A stretch of DNA of 64,000 bases from Hydrogenophaga pseudoflava NBRC 102511 (GCF_001592285.1 NZ_BCWQ01000008.1:124001-188000); one strand, 5' to 3'. Positions 20,003 through 29,208 are shown, counted from the first letter of the stretch. Made by a program: numbers and translations. Notes: a model not told the origin generated them from the letters alone.

Positions 20003-21124
20003 ATGAACCTCAAGTCCCTCTTCGGCCTGAAGGCCGCTTCCGATGTGTCCCCCGAGCTGCAGGCCATGGCCGATCGTGTATCCACTGCGGCCGGCTGCGA
20101 AGCGCTCGCGGAGGAGCTGGAACAGCAGTTGTCCCAAAACGCTGCGGGCGACATCCCCCGCAACAGCGTGTTGCGGCGTAAGCTGGCCGAGCTGGCGCGG
20201 CTGCGCAAGGCCCACGCGATCGCCCAAGACCGGGTGCGCGTGGCAGCTGTGGTCAAGCGAGACCAGGACGCCGCCAGCAAGGCCCTGAAGGCAGCAGAGG
20301 CCAAGTTGAAGGCTGCGGGCGAGGCCGCAGCCAAGGCGGCGGCTGCGTTGGCTAACCGGACGGCCGAAGTTGATCGCATGAAGCAAGACCTCGCCGAACT
20401 GCATGCGGCTGCAGACAAGGCCGTTGAGATCGCCCGCAAGGGCTTCGCCGATGCGGTGGCCGCGGATGATGTGAGCGCGGAGGGCGAGGCCGCAGCGTTC
20501 GCCGCGGTGAAGAAAGCGCAGGCGCACCGTGAGACCTGCGGCGAGCTTCAGACCGCACGCATCAAGAGCCGCGAGGCTGGTCTCTCAGACCTCCAGCGAG
20601 CGAGCGCCGACGCTTCTGGCGCCATCGCACAGGCGCAGGACGATTTGAGCTTGGCACGCCTTCAGCTGGCGCGGGTCGAGTACGACCAGGCGGCCCAATC
20701 GATGGTTGATGCCTACATCAAGCAGCTGTCTCTGAGCTCCTTCGGCAGCGACGGCAGGGCCTTCAAAGGGAGCGCGATTCACGAACTCGATCTGACGTTT
20801 GCATCCGCCGAGCGGGCGGTGCTGGGCTCGCAGCTGATCGGCGAAACCGGGCGGGTGCGTGGCTATGTCCTGGCGGACATGGCCACGGCGCTGAAACCGG
20901 CAGACCTGACGCTGTTGACCACCGAGATCCCGGCGCCGAAGCAGCTCGAAAGGCCGCTGGATCTTCCGAACCCGTTCATGCATGTGGAGGGGTCGGTTGA
21001 TCACGGGCAGGTCATGGGTGAACTGAAGCGAGCCACCGTCGGCATGAGCGAGGCGGAGTTCTATGGCCTGTGTGATCGGCTTCGGGCGCAAGCCGGCGTA
21101 GCGATCCCGGGGCGTTCCTGGTAG
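20003..21124 (+). CDS. Long coiled-coil protein of unknown function
   Basis: 373 residues from the ATG at 20003; an upstream in-frame extension overlaps the S49 gene and was rejected. Residues about 50-260 are Ala/Glu/Lys-rich heptad-like sequence (for example KALKAAEAKLKAAGEAAAKA), a predicted long coiled coil. The last 120 residues look globular. Between an S49 protease and a tape-measure gene, a scaffold or assembly-chaperone role is plausible, but no family signature is seen. Confidence 0.7.
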   Translation: MNLKSLFGLKAASDVSPELQAMADRVSTAAGCEALAEELEQQLSQNAAGDIPRNSVLRRKLAELARLRKAHAIAQDRVRVAAVVKRDQDAASKALKAAEAKLKAAGEAAAKAAAALANRTAEVDRMKQDLAELHAAADKAVEIARKGFADAVAADDVSAEGEAAAFAAVKKAQAHRETCGELQTARIKSREAGLSDLQRASADASGAIAQAQDDLSLARLQLARVEYDQAAQSMVDAYIKQLSLSSFGSDGRAFKGSAIHELDLTFASAERAVLGSQLIGETGRVRGYVLADMATALKPADLTLLTTEIPAPKQLERPLDLPNPFMHVEGSVDHGQVMGELKRATVGMSEAEFYGLCDRLRAQAGVAIPGRSW

Positions 21125-21222
21125 CCGCTGGCTCTGTGAGCAGATGGCCGGCAACACGCCGGCCATCGCGTCCCCGGCGCGCTCGCGAGCGCCGACCAAA
21201 CAACACCAGTTGAAGGGCTCTC

Positions 21223-24200
21223 ATGGCCACCAGCAACCAAAAAATCAAATACGACCTGGAGGCAGCAGTCTCTGGGGAACAAGACGTCGCAGCACTGGCC
21301 CGCCAGCTCGAAGGCCTTGCCGACACCCTGGAGGGCGACCTCAAGATTCAGGCGCAGGAGAGCGCCAAGGCCTTGCGCGAGCTGGGCGCCAAGCAGGGCG
21401 CCGTCGAGAGCTTCACAAAACTCAAGGGCGAGGCCGGTGAAGCGGCTGCCCAGCTGCGGGAAGCCCAAGAGGCCGCGCAGAAGCTGGGGCGCGAGATGGC
21501 CGCAAGCGGTGCGCCGACCCGAGCGCAGGCTGGCCAGCTGGAGAAGCTGCGCGACACCGTTCGAACAGCCAAGGTCGAACTGCAGAGCAAGACGGTTGCG
21601 CTCGACCAGTCGCGCGCGGCGCTGAACCGCTACGGCATCGGCACCAGCAACCTGGCGCAGAGCGAGCGGAACCTCAGGGCCGCCATCGCTGGCGCACGCT
21701 CCGAGGTGGCGCAACTGGTGCCCACCTACACCGCAGCGGGCAAGGCGGTAGAGGTGGCCAGCAGCCGCACGGCTGGCCTGTCCCAGCAGTTGGCGACCCT
21801 GCGCAACATCGCGGGCGCCGCGCTGGGGGGAACGCTGGTCGGGTCGCTGGCCAAAGACCTTGCGGACGTGGCAGACGGCTATGACAACCTGAGCGCACGC
21901 ATCAAGCTCGCCACGGGCGAAGGGCAGGCCTTCGAGTCCGCCCTGTCCGAAGTGCAGCGGGTGGCCCTGGAGACCAACAGCGACTTGGATGCGACCGGCA
22001 CCCTGTTTGCACGCCTGGCCGATGCCGGCCGCAGCGCTGGCCAGAGCGCCCAAGAGGCGCAGGCCGATGCGCTGGGCCTGACGCAGACCATCAACGAAGC
22101 CATTCAGGTTTCCGGCGCCAGTTCGCAAGCCGCGCAAGCGGCCGTCACGCAGTTGATCCAAGGCTTGAACGCCGGGGTGCTGCGCGGGGAAGAGTTCAAC
22201 AGCGTGGTGGAGCAGTCGCCACGCCTGGCCAAGGCCATGGCCGATGGCCTGGGCGTCACCATCGGCCAGTTGCGCAACATGGCGCAGGCCGGGCAGCTGA
22301 CCGCAACGGTGGTGCGCGATGCACTGCGGGGGCAGGCCGAAGCGGTGCGGTCCGAGTTCGAACAGCTCCCGCCGACCGTGGGCCGCGCCGTGGAGAACCT
22401 GAACACTGCATGGACCGTGTACGTGGGCGAGGTCAACAAGGCCACCGGGGCGAGCAAGATCGCAGCCGAAGCCATCAAGGCGCTGGCGGACAACCTGGAT
22501 ACCGTGGTGGGGCTGTTGATCGACCTTGGGCAGGCGGCGGCTGCGTTCGCGGCGCTGCGCCTGGCGCAGCAGTTCCTTGGCATCGGCGCTGCGGCCACCA
22601 CCTCAGCGGCCGCCATCGCAGCCAACGCGACAGCCCTCACAGCGGCCAGCACCGCAGGCACAGGCGCTGCAGCCGGCGCCGGTCGCTTCGCAGCAGCCCT
22701 CAGCAGCATCAAGACGTTCGGCCTGCTGGCGGTGCTGACCAACCTTGAAGATATCGGGGTGGCCATCGGCGAAGGCATCGCCAAGCTGCAGGGTTACAAC
22801 GACAAGTCCGAGGAGCTGGCGCGGACAGAGCGCGAGCGTGCGAAGGCTGCAGAGGAAGGCCGCAAGATCGCGGCCGCGCAGGAAGCGGCGAACAAGGCGG
22901 CGCGCGACAGTCAGTTCGAACTGAGCAAGGCAGCCACCGAGAGCATCGGCAAGTTCGATGAGCTGCAAGCCAAGGGCCAGTCTGCCGCTGAGGCGGTGTC
23001 TGCCATCGGCAAGGACTTCGACCTCGCCAGCCTGCCCGGCATCGCGAACGCTGCCGGCGTGCTGGACAAGCTGGCGGCCGATGGGAAGCTGAGCGCCGAC
23101 CAGGTGCGCCAGGCGTGGGCGGAAGCGCTCAAGGGTGAAGACCTGCAGGCTTTCGAGGTCAAGGCGCGGGCCGCGCTGGGCGGGACCGCGCGGGAGTCCG
23201 AGCGGCTGGCCACGATCATGGACGCATCGTTGCGCGAGGCCATCCGGCGCAGCGGCGCCGACTTCGATGTGCTGGCGGGTGGCATGACCAAGGCGACCAG
23301 GTCAGCGATCAACGACACAGACACGATCATCGCGGGCCTGGACAAGCTCAAGGAACAAGGGATTAACGTAGGCCAGGCGCTGGAGGCTTCAATCTCCAAG
23401 GGCATCAGGACGGCAGACAGTCAGGCCGGCGTCGAGGCCCTGCGCAGTCGCATCGAGTCGCTGCGCAACAAGCTCGGGGAGAAGGTGGCAGACGGGTTGC
23501 TGCAGCAGCTGCGCGACCAGGCGGAACAGGCGGGTCTCGCCCTGGACAAGCTGCCCAAGAAGGCGGAGGACGTGGCGGCCCGCACGGCGCAGGCATTCAA
23601 GAACATGGGCATCGCCACCGAGTCCGAACTCAGGCAGGCCGCCACCAACGCCGCGCGAGACTATGAACTGATCAAGGCCAGCGGGCAGGCCACCGCCGAA
23701 GGGGTCTCGGTCGCCTGGCGCCGCATGGCTGAGGCCTCGATCGCGGCAAACGGCGGTGTGGCCAGCGAAACGCTGAAGGCAGAGGCGGCCATGAATGGCC
23801 TGGAGATCGCGACCGACAGCGCCGGCCGCGCGATCGTCAAGGCGATGGAGACAGGCGGCCGCTCGGTGGGCGGTTTGACTGAGAGCATCAACGAGGCCAG
23901 CGCAGCAGCGTCCGAGTACGTGGGATGGGCTGAGCGCATGGCCAAGCGAAATTCGGAAGTCGGCAAGCTGCCACCGGCCGGCCGCACCGCGCGCAACGGG
24001 GAGACCCTGGGCGAAGGCGTGACGGAGGTCGGTAGCGGTGGGCAGTACCGCAACCGGGACGGCTTCGCGAGCGATGCCAAGGGCTCCGCCATCGTGGCGG
24101 GCAGTGACTTGGCCACCCTCACGGGAGTTGCCAACTTCCTGAGGGCGGCTGGCCTGAGCGATGAGCAGGCCCGGCGCGTGGCGCTGGAATTTTCGGACGG

Positions 24201-24459
24201 GCGGGGCAACATCCCCTATTTCAGCAACCCCGGCCAGAAGAAGTACGGCGGGGAGTTCTCAACCATCAGCGACGCGCTCTTGAAGGCCGCTGAGCGAGTG
24301 ACGTTCGGGCTGGGTGGTGCTGGCGGCGCTTCTGTGGGGCGCTCCGTTGATGTGAACTTGAACCTCGGTGGTGAGCGCGCGACGGTTCGCACCGACGAGG
24401 AAGGCGCGCAAGCGCTCGTCAAAACTTTGAAGAGGGCCGGTCTCTCTGCGCGGGGTTGA
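21223..24459 (+). CDS. Phage tail tape-measure protein
   Basis: 1078 residues. The N-terminal part (about 1-190) is charged coiled coil. Residues about 190-400 carry the tape-measure N-terminal domain, recognisable from DVADGYDNLSARIKLATGEG and VALETNSDLDATGTLFARLA. Hydrophobic Ala/Gly-rich segments lie near 430-505, as expected for a membrane-active tape measure. Helical repeats follow to about 900. Tape-measure proteins set tail length and are ejected during infection. Here there are no tail-tube, chaperone or baseplate genes nearby. The TGA overlaps the next gene's TTG start by 4 bp. Confidence 0.85.
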   Translation: MATSNQKIKYDLEAAVSGEQDVAALARQLEGLADTLEGDLKIQAQESAKALRELGAKQGAVESFTKLKGEAGEAAAQLREAQEAAQKLGREMAASGAPTRAQAGQLEKLRDTVRTAKVELQSKTVALDQSRAALNRYGIGTSNLAQSERNLRAAIAGARSEVAQLVPTYTAAGKAVEVASSRTAGLSQQLATLRNIAGAALGGTLVGSLAKDLADVADGYDNLSARIKLATGEGQAFESALSEVQRVALETNSDLDATGTLFARLADAGRSAGQSAQEAQADALGLTQTINEAIQVSGASSQAAQAAVTQLIQGLNAGVLRGEEFNSVVEQSPRLAKAMADGLGVTIGQLRNMAQAGQLTATVVRDALRGQAEAVRSEFEQLPPTVGRAVENLNTAWTVYVGEVNKATGASKIAAEAIKALADNLDTVVGLLIDLGQAAAAFAALRLAQQFLGIGAAATTSAAAIAANATALTAASTAGTGAAAGAGRFAAALSSIKTFGLLAVLTNLEDIGVAIGEGIAKLQGYNDKSEELARTERERAKAAEEGRKIAAAQEAANKAARDSQFELSKAATESIGKFDELQAKGQSAAEAVSAIGKDFDLASLPGIANAAGVLDKLAADGKLSADQVRQAWAEALKGEDLQAFEVKARAALGGTARESERLATIMDASLREAIRRSGADFDVLAGGMTKATRSAINDTDTIIAGLDKLKEQGINVGQALEASISKGIRTADSQAGVEALRSRIESLRNKLGEKVADGLLQQLRDQAEQAGLALDKLPKKAEDVAARTAQAFKNMGIATESELRQAATNAARDYELIKASGQATAEGVSVAWRRMAEASIAANGGVASETLKAEAAMNGLEIATDSAGRAIVKAMETGGRSVGGLTESINEASAAASEYVGWAERMAKRNSEVGKLPPAGRTARNGETLGEGVTEVGSGGQYRNRDGFASDAKGSAIVAGSDLATLTGVANFLRAAGLSDEQARRVALEFSDGRGNIPYFSNPGQKKYGGEFSTISDALLKAAERVTFGLGGAGGASVGRSVDVNLNLGGERATVRTDEEGAQALVKTLKRAGLSARG

Positions 24460-27419
24460 TCTTGCCCGGCCATGATGTAACCCCTGAACTGATCCGCGCC
24501 GCACTGGCGCACATCCCGGCAAGCCTTCCGCGCGACGAATGGGCGCGGGTTGCGATGGCCATCAAGAGCGAGTTTCCGGACGGTACCGGGTTCGAGCTGT
24601 TCGACACCTGGAGCGCCAGCGATGCGGACCGGTATGACCCCAAGGCCGTGCAATCGACCTGGAGGAGCGTGAAGCCGGGCGGTGGTGTGTCGGTGGCCAC
24701 GCTGCTGCACCTCGCCAAGGAACACGGATTCACGCAGACCAAGGACGGGCCTGCACCTGCAGCGCCCACGGCTGCGGATCTGGCAGAACGCGAGCGAAAG
24801 CGCGCGCAGCGCCTGCAACAGGAAGAAGCCGAGCGCGAAGCCGCGCACGCAAAGGCGGCCGATCAAGCGGCCGCGCAGTGGGCGGAAGCCAGCGAAACGG
24901 GCGCCAGCCCTTACCTGGTGCGAAAGGGTGTGAAGCCCTACGGCGTGCGGTTCGCGGCCGGTGGCTGGCTGCTGGTGCCCCTGTGCGATGGCGCCGGCAA
25001 GCTGTGGAACCTGCAGCGCATCGCACCAGCGAAGCCCGCCAGCGGCTCGGACAAGCTGTATCTGAAGGGTGGCCGCAAGTCGGGGCTGTGGCACCTGGTG
25101 GGCGAGCTGGCCAGTACCGAGGCGGACGACCCGGCCGTGCTGTTGATCGCTGAAGGCTACGCGACAGCGGCCACCTTGCACGAAGCCACCGGCTACCCGG
25201 TGGCGGTGGCGTTCGATGCCGGCAACCTGCAGCACGCTGCACGCGCACTGCGTCAACTACACCCTGGCGCGCTGCTGGTGGTGTGCGGTGACGACGACCA
25301 GGACACGGAACATCAGACCGGCACGAACCCGGGCCGGGTCAAGGCTACGGCCGCAGCAAAGGCAGTGCGCGGCCTGGCCGTTTTCCCCGAGGGCTTGCCG
25401 CCTGGTGGCAGTGACTTCAACGACCTGGCCGCCCATGTGAAGACCGAAGGCGGCGCCGGCGATGGCCTGGAACCAGTGCGCGCCATCGTGGCCGCAGCGA
25501 TTGAGGCGCACACGACCGCGCAGGCGGCCGCAGAGAGCGCGAAAGCACCCAAGGGCAAGGGGCAGGCCGGGCGGCGCCGGAAGAACGGCGCCAGCGGCCC
25601 GCCAGAAGGACCGCCTGTCAATCCCGAGGACGGGGGCGACAAGCCGGCGCCCGACTGGGACCGCTTCACGGTTTCCGATGCCGGCGTTTTCCACCAGGGG
25701 GTGGACCGCGATGGGGAGCCGACGAAGCCCGAATGGGTGTGCAGCCGTTTGGACGTGGTGGCCCTGACCAACGACCAGGACGGCAACGGCTGGGGCTACC
25801 TGCTGAACTTCGCCGACCCGCTGGGGCGCCGCAAGCAATGGGCGATGCCCTCGCGCATGCTGGCCGGCGACGGGTCGGAGTATCGCGGCGCCTTGATGGG
25901 CATGGGCCTTCGCATCGCCACCAGCCCGCGCGCCCGCAACCTGTTGACGCAATACATCCAGACCCGCCAGCCTGGAGAGTTCGCGACGTGTACCGATCGC
26001 ATCGGCTGGCACGGCCTGGCCTTTGTGTTGCCCCATGAGACCGTCGGCGACGAAGCGGACAGGGTGGTGTTCCAGAGTGAGAGCGCGCAGGAAAACACCT
26101 TCCGGGTCAAGGGTACGCGCGAGCAGTGGCGCGACCGCGTGAGCCTCGCCTGTGCTGGCAACACCCGGCTGGTGTTCGCAGTCTCTGCGGCCTTTGCTGG
26201 TCCCTTGCTCAAGCCGGCCGGCATGGAGGGCGGGGGCTTCCACATGCGCGGGGACGGCAGCACTGGCAAGTCCACCACGCAGGTGGTGGCCGCCAGCGTG
26301 TACGGCAATCCCGAGCGGTTCAAACAGTCATGGAAGGCGACCGACAACGCCTTGGAGGGCGTGGCCGCGCAGCACAACGACTGCCTGTTGATCCTGGACG
26401 AGATCGGGGAGGTAGATCCCAAGGTGGTCGGGGAGTGCGCCTACATGCTGGGCAACGGTCAAGGCAAGGCGCGCGCCGCACGCACCGGGGTGCCGCGGCC
26501 GCGCCTGTCCTGGCGCTTGCTGTTCCTGAGCAGCGGGGAAAAGTCGCTGGCCGATCACATGCAGGAAGTGGGCAAGCGCACGCGGGCTGGGCAGGAAACC
26601 CGTATGGCTGACATTCCGGCCGATGCCGGCAAGGGCATGGGGGCGTTCGAGGAGGTGCACGGACACGAAGGCGGCGCTGCTTTCTCCCGGCACCTGGTGG
26701 CACAGGCCAGCGCCTGCCATGGCGCGGCGGGCCGCGCCTGGCTGCAGTGGCTGACCGAGAACGCCGAAGGCCTGCGGGAACGCATCCGCACGCTGGCGCA
26801 GCGTATCGAGCTGCAGATCGTCCCCGAGCTTGGAAGCGGCCAGGTGCAGCGAGTCGGCGCCCGTTTCGCGCTCGTGGGCGCTGCTGGTGAGCTGGCCACT
26901 GAGGCGGGCCTCACAGGCTGGCACAAGGGCGAGGCAGAGCAGGCGGCGCGCGAGTGCTTCAACGCCTGGCTGGTGGCGCGCGGTGGCATCGGCAACAGCG
27001 AGGAAACCATGATGGTGCGCCAGGTGCGCCACTTCCTGGAGGCCAATGGAGACGGGCGGTTCATGACCTGGCACCGTGCCCACGACGACCATGCGCCGCG
27101 CGTTGGGCTTCGCGCAGGGGTGAGGCGGTTGATAGGTTCGAACGGTCTTCCGATTGGGATTCGCAAGACGCCAGAGTTCGCCCACGAGATCAGCGATCCC
27201 GAGGGCGAGAGCGTGGAGTTCTTCATCTTCCCCGAGGTGTTCAAGTCCGAGATCTGCAAGGGCTACGACCCCGAGGCCGTCGCGCGCGTGTTGCGCGATC
27301 GTGATTGCCTGCAGGCCAAAGAGCCGGGTAGGTTCACCGTGAGCATGAGCCTGCCGGGCGGCATCGGTAAGGCGCGGGTCTATCACGTATCCGCACGCAT
27401 CTTTGCCCTGGACACATGA
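24456..27419 (+). CDS. Primase-helicase (PriCT/TOPRIM/DUF927), P4 alpha-like
   Basis: 987 residues using TTG at 24456, which overlaps the tape-measure stop (TTGA). Domains: PriCT-2-like N-terminus (about 10-90), TOPRIM (about 225-330) with the conserved Glu in LLIAEGYATAATL and acidic VCGDDDQD, a basic low-complexity linker (about 350-400), then a DUF927-type P-loop domain (about 405-720) with Walker A GDGSTGKST (near residue 600) and Walker B LLILDEIGE (near 645). It should prime and unwind DNA for autonomous replication of the excised element, as P4 alpha does. Translational coupling to a structural gene is odd for a replication protein. Confidence 0.85.
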   Translation: MILPGHDVTPELIRAALAHIPASLPRDEWARVAMAIKSEFPDGTGFELFDTWSASDADRYDPKAVQSTWRSVKPGGGVSVATLLHLAKEHGFTQTKDGPAPAAPTAADLAERERKRAQRLQQEEAEREAAHAKAADQAAAQWAEASETGASPYLVRKGVKPYGVRFAAGGWLLVPLCDGAGKLWNLQRIAPAKPASGSDKLYLKGGRKSGLWHLVGELASTEADDPAVLLIAEGYATAATLHEATGYPVAVAFDAGNLQHAARALRQLHPGALLVVCGDDDQDTEHQTGTNPGRVKATAAAKAVRGLAVFPEGLPPGGSDFNDLAAHVKTEGGAGDGLEPVRAIVAAAIEAHTTAQAAAESAKAPKGKGQAGRRRKNGASGPPEGPPVNPEDGGDKPAPDWDRFTVSDAGVFHQGVDRDGEPTKPEWVCSRLDVVALTNDQDGNGWGYLLNFADPLGRRKQWAMPSRMLAGDGSEYRGALMGMGLRIATSPRARNLLTQYIQTRQPGEFATCTDRIGWHGLAFVLPHETVGDEADRVVFQSESAQENTFRVKGTREQWRDRVSLACAGNTRLVFAVSAAFAGPLLKPAGMEGGGFHMRGDGSTGKSTTQVVAASVYGNPERFKQSWKATDNALEGVAAQHNDCLLILDEIGEVDPKVVGECAYMLGNGQGKARAARTGVPRPRLSWRLLFLSSGEKSLADHMQEVGKRTRAGQETRMADIPADAGKGMGAFEEVHGHEGGAAFSRHLVAQASACHGAAGRAWLQWLTENAEGLRERIRTLAQRIELQIVPELGSGQVQRVGARFALVGAAGELATEAGLTGWHKGEAEQAARECFNAWLVARGGIGNSEETMMVRQVRHFLEANGDGRFMTWHRAHDDHAPRVGLRAGVRRLIGSNGLPIGIRKTPEFAHEISDPEGESVEFFIFPEVFKSEICKGYDPEAVARVLRDRDCLQAKEPGRFTVSMSLPGGIGKARVYHVSARIFALDT

Positions 27420-27476
27420 GCGCAGCGAAGCGAAGCCACGCGGGCCGCCAATGGGGCGGGGGGAGAGCTTTTCTTT

Positions 27477-27668
27477 TTGCGCGCTGTTCCGCTGGTGTGC
27501 ACCTCCAAACGAATCAAGGGGCTGGCCTTGAGTTGCTCCGTGCTGTGTGGTGGCGCGGTGGCGCTGGCTGCAGATCGGCTCTGGTTCGCTGCTGGCGCGG
27601 CCTTGGCTGGACGGTTGAGCGCACCACGCTGCCACCAACCGGCGAGGGGTGGGGTACCCCCCCTATAG
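27477..27668 (+). CDS. Possible small membrane protein
   Basis: 63 residues from TTG at 27477, with GGAGAG about 7-12 bp upstream. A hydrophobic stretch about residues 15-45 (LALSCSVLCGGAVALAADRL) could span the membrane. It lies in the otherwise gene-poor 357 bp after the primase-helicase. An overlapping frame from ATG 27416 is an alternative. Neither has a recognised family; low confidence. The same gap holds GGGGTACCCC near 27651, including an inverted arm-type 8-mer. Confidence 0.25.
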   Translation: MRAVPLVCTSKRIKGLALSCSVLCGGAVALAADRLWFAAGAALAGRLSAPRCHQPARGGVPPL

Positions 27669-27736
27669 GTACTCCTGGAGGGACGACCCACCGGGGTAAT
27701 TCGGCCCCCGTGCGCACGCTAGTGGCAGGTCCGGCC

Positions 27737-27752
27737 AATTTGTCAATTTGTC
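27737..27752. repeat. Tandem AATTTGTC repeat before the HTH gene
   Basis: AATTTGTC is present twice back to back (27737-27744, 27745-27752), 25 bp before the downstream ATG. Its place suits an operator for that gene's product. Inference only. Confidence 0.35.
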
Positions 27753-27776
27753 CGCTTTTCGGGGTGTAGGCGATAC

Positions 27777-28304
27777 ATGAAAGCTATGAAGAAACCCACT
27801 CATGCGGCACTTGCGGCCGCCCTCGGGATCGATCCCGCTCTTGTGACCAGGTACAAGCGGCGCGGGATGCCGGTCCACAGCATCGAAGCAGCCCAGCAGT
27901 GGCGCAGCGAGAACCTGCGCGTGCACTACACCCCGGAAAAAGACTACACGGCCGTGGACCGGGCGATTGATGGTGAGATCGCGGCCGGGCGGGCCTGCGA
28001 TCTGATGGAAGCGGCGGGCGAACTGCTGGAGAGAGGGGGTAACGTGTATCCGTTGCTCGATCCACTCAGAGCGGCCTTGTCTGCTGTCCCGCCTTCACAG
28101 CGTAGGCGGGTGGGAGTTCACTTCGCCGTGCTGGACTTAATGACTGAAGCTGTGGCCAAGGAGATTGACCAGGGCGACCCGCACGGTTTGATTGAGGGCA
28201 CGCTGTACGAGACCAGCAGATCCGATGGAGAGCGGGTCGACATGGGGGCGTTCTGGTATGCCGTGGCCGCCGGAGAGATCCGACTAAGGGCTAAGAGCCA
28301 TTGA
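27777..28304 (+). CDS. HTH protein, possibly small-terminase (Nu1)-like
   Basis: 175 residues; a second ATG lies at 27786. Residues about 6-42 (ALAAALGIDPALVTRYKRRG then MPVHSIEAAQQW) read as a compact winged or CI-type helix-turn-helix of the sort found at the N-terminus of phage small terminase subunits and excisionases. The rest is helical and unassigned. Without a large terminase in the element, a packaging role would need a helper's motor. A regulatory role is equally possible. Not part of the preceding operon. Confidence 0.55.
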   Translation: MKAMKKPTHAALAAALGIDPALVTRYKRRGMPVHSIEAAQQWRSENLRVHYTPEKDYTAVDRAIDGEIAAGRACDLMEAAGELLERGGNVYPLLDPLRAALSAVPPSQRRRVGVHFAVLDLMTEAVAKEIDQGDPHGLIEGTLYETSRSDGERVDMGAFWYAVAAGEIRLRAKSH

Positions 28305-28334
28305 GCATCGTCGGATGGATCTTCGCCAACGCTG

Positions 28335-28919
28335 TCAACCTTTCAGGGTCTCAAGAATTTCTTTGGCGCGATCCCATGTGTTCTTGAGCATGAGCTTTGT
28401 TGTGCTCATCTCTTCCTGCCACCTGTGTACGTGTTCCACTCTTGCGGCGCTGACCTTCGTGGAGAGTGCCATTGCGCGAGAAATGAGCACTCTTAGCTCC
28501 AAGACGAGGGGGGAGACCATTTCATCCAGAAGCCCGACGTCGATCTGTCGTCCAATCAGCTGCACCTCTTCTAGCTCCACACAGAAGCGCTCCACGTACA
28601 AAGCGCGGAAAGCTTCAGGGGAGGAATCAGTCACCACGTAGAGCCCGCCAATACGCTCCACGGCCATGTTCGCGAACTGCATCGTGGCTGAATAGGCGCG
28701 CGATCTGGCTGACCTCTCGCCATCATGTGAGAGGTAGATCGCAATTCCGATGGCTCCAATGGAGCCAATCGCCTGCACCCATCCTGGGGCGGCTTGGTCT
28801 GACAAGGCGGAGAACAGCTTTGGAAGCCCAAAGGCAATGTGGAGCACCGGTGCAATCGCAAGTGCGAAGGCAAAGACCAAGATGGTCCAATCAACAGTAG
28901 TGAAACCTCTTCCTCTCAT
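28335..28919 (-). CDS. Two-helix membrane protein at the island's right end
   Basis: 194 residues on the minus strand, convergent with the HTH gene. Two hydrophobic segments (about 8-32 and 46-65, with WVQAIGSIGAIGIAIYLSHD) precede a soluble helical C-terminal domain of about 125 residues. GAGAGG lies just upstream of the ATG. Its position beside attR, its own orientation and its architecture fit an accessory (moron-type) gene such as an exclusion or defence factor, but no family is recognised. Confidence 0.65.
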   Translation of the reverse strand: MRGRGFTTVDWTILVFAFALAIAPVLHIAFGLPKLFSALSDQAAPGWVQAIGSIGAIGIAIYLSHDGERSARSRAYSATMQFANMAVERIGGLYVVTDSSPEAFRALYVERFCVELEEVQLIGRQIDVGLLDEMVSPLVLELRVLISRAMALSTKVSAARVEHVHRWQEEMSTTKLMLKNTWDRAKEILETLKG

Positions 28920-28944
28920 GCGACACCTCTCTTGTGGCTCAGTA

Positions 28945-29105
28945 TGCCCCGGTGAATGAGTGACTCTTGGTGGTTCCAGGGCGCAGATGGTTTGCCCCGG
29001 TTGCCCCGGTACAGTAAGCGAATGCCCCGGTTCACCCGGGGCATCCTTTTTTCAATGGCGACAAGGACTTACAGAATAGTGCCCCGGTTGCCCCTATTGC
29101 CCCGG
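28945..29105. repeat. Right iteron cluster, TGCCCCGG repeats
   Basis: TGCCCCGG occurs at 28945, 28993, 29002, 29023, 29080 and 29098, with one inverted copy (29036) and one partial copy (TGCCCCTA at 29089). Orientation is opposite to the left cluster. It fills most of the 416 bp gene-free stretch with a hairpin, arm-type sites and attR. In the excised circle the two clusters would be about 1.7 kb apart across the joined attachment site. Confidence 0.6.
29022..29052 (+). terminator. Intrinsic terminator built from iteron copies
   Basis: ATGCCCCGG (29022-29030) and CCGGGGCAT (29036-29044) form a perfect 9 bp stem with a 5 nt loop, followed by CCTTTTTT. It would stop plus-strand transcripts before attR. 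Confidence 0.65.
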
Positions 29106-29154
29106 TAAAAAACAGCAAGGGGGGAAGCAAATCAGCTACGATTCCCGAACTTTT

Positions 29155-29208
29155 GGGGGTACGTGTCCCCACGTGGCTCCCGTCCCGCGGGGGTACAAGT
29201 GGGGGTAC
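29155..29208. promoter_or_regulatory. Right cluster of GGGGGTAC repeats, probable arm-type sites
   Basis: GGGGGTAC occurs at 29155-29162, 29189-29196 and 29201-29208, matching the left cluster and ending 62 bp before attR. See the left cluster for the interpretation. Confidence 0.55.

Noticed and set aside
27416..27769. 117-codon frame starting ATGA at the primase-helicase stop
   Set aside because: The overlap is tempting, but the translation is rich in Trp, Cys, Arg and Gly without domain-like order. The competing TTG frame at 27477 looks slightly better; both are weak.
28945..29105. CRISPR-like array
   Set aside because: The repeated unit is only 8 bp with irregular spacing, there are no unique spacers of constant length, and no cas genes are present.
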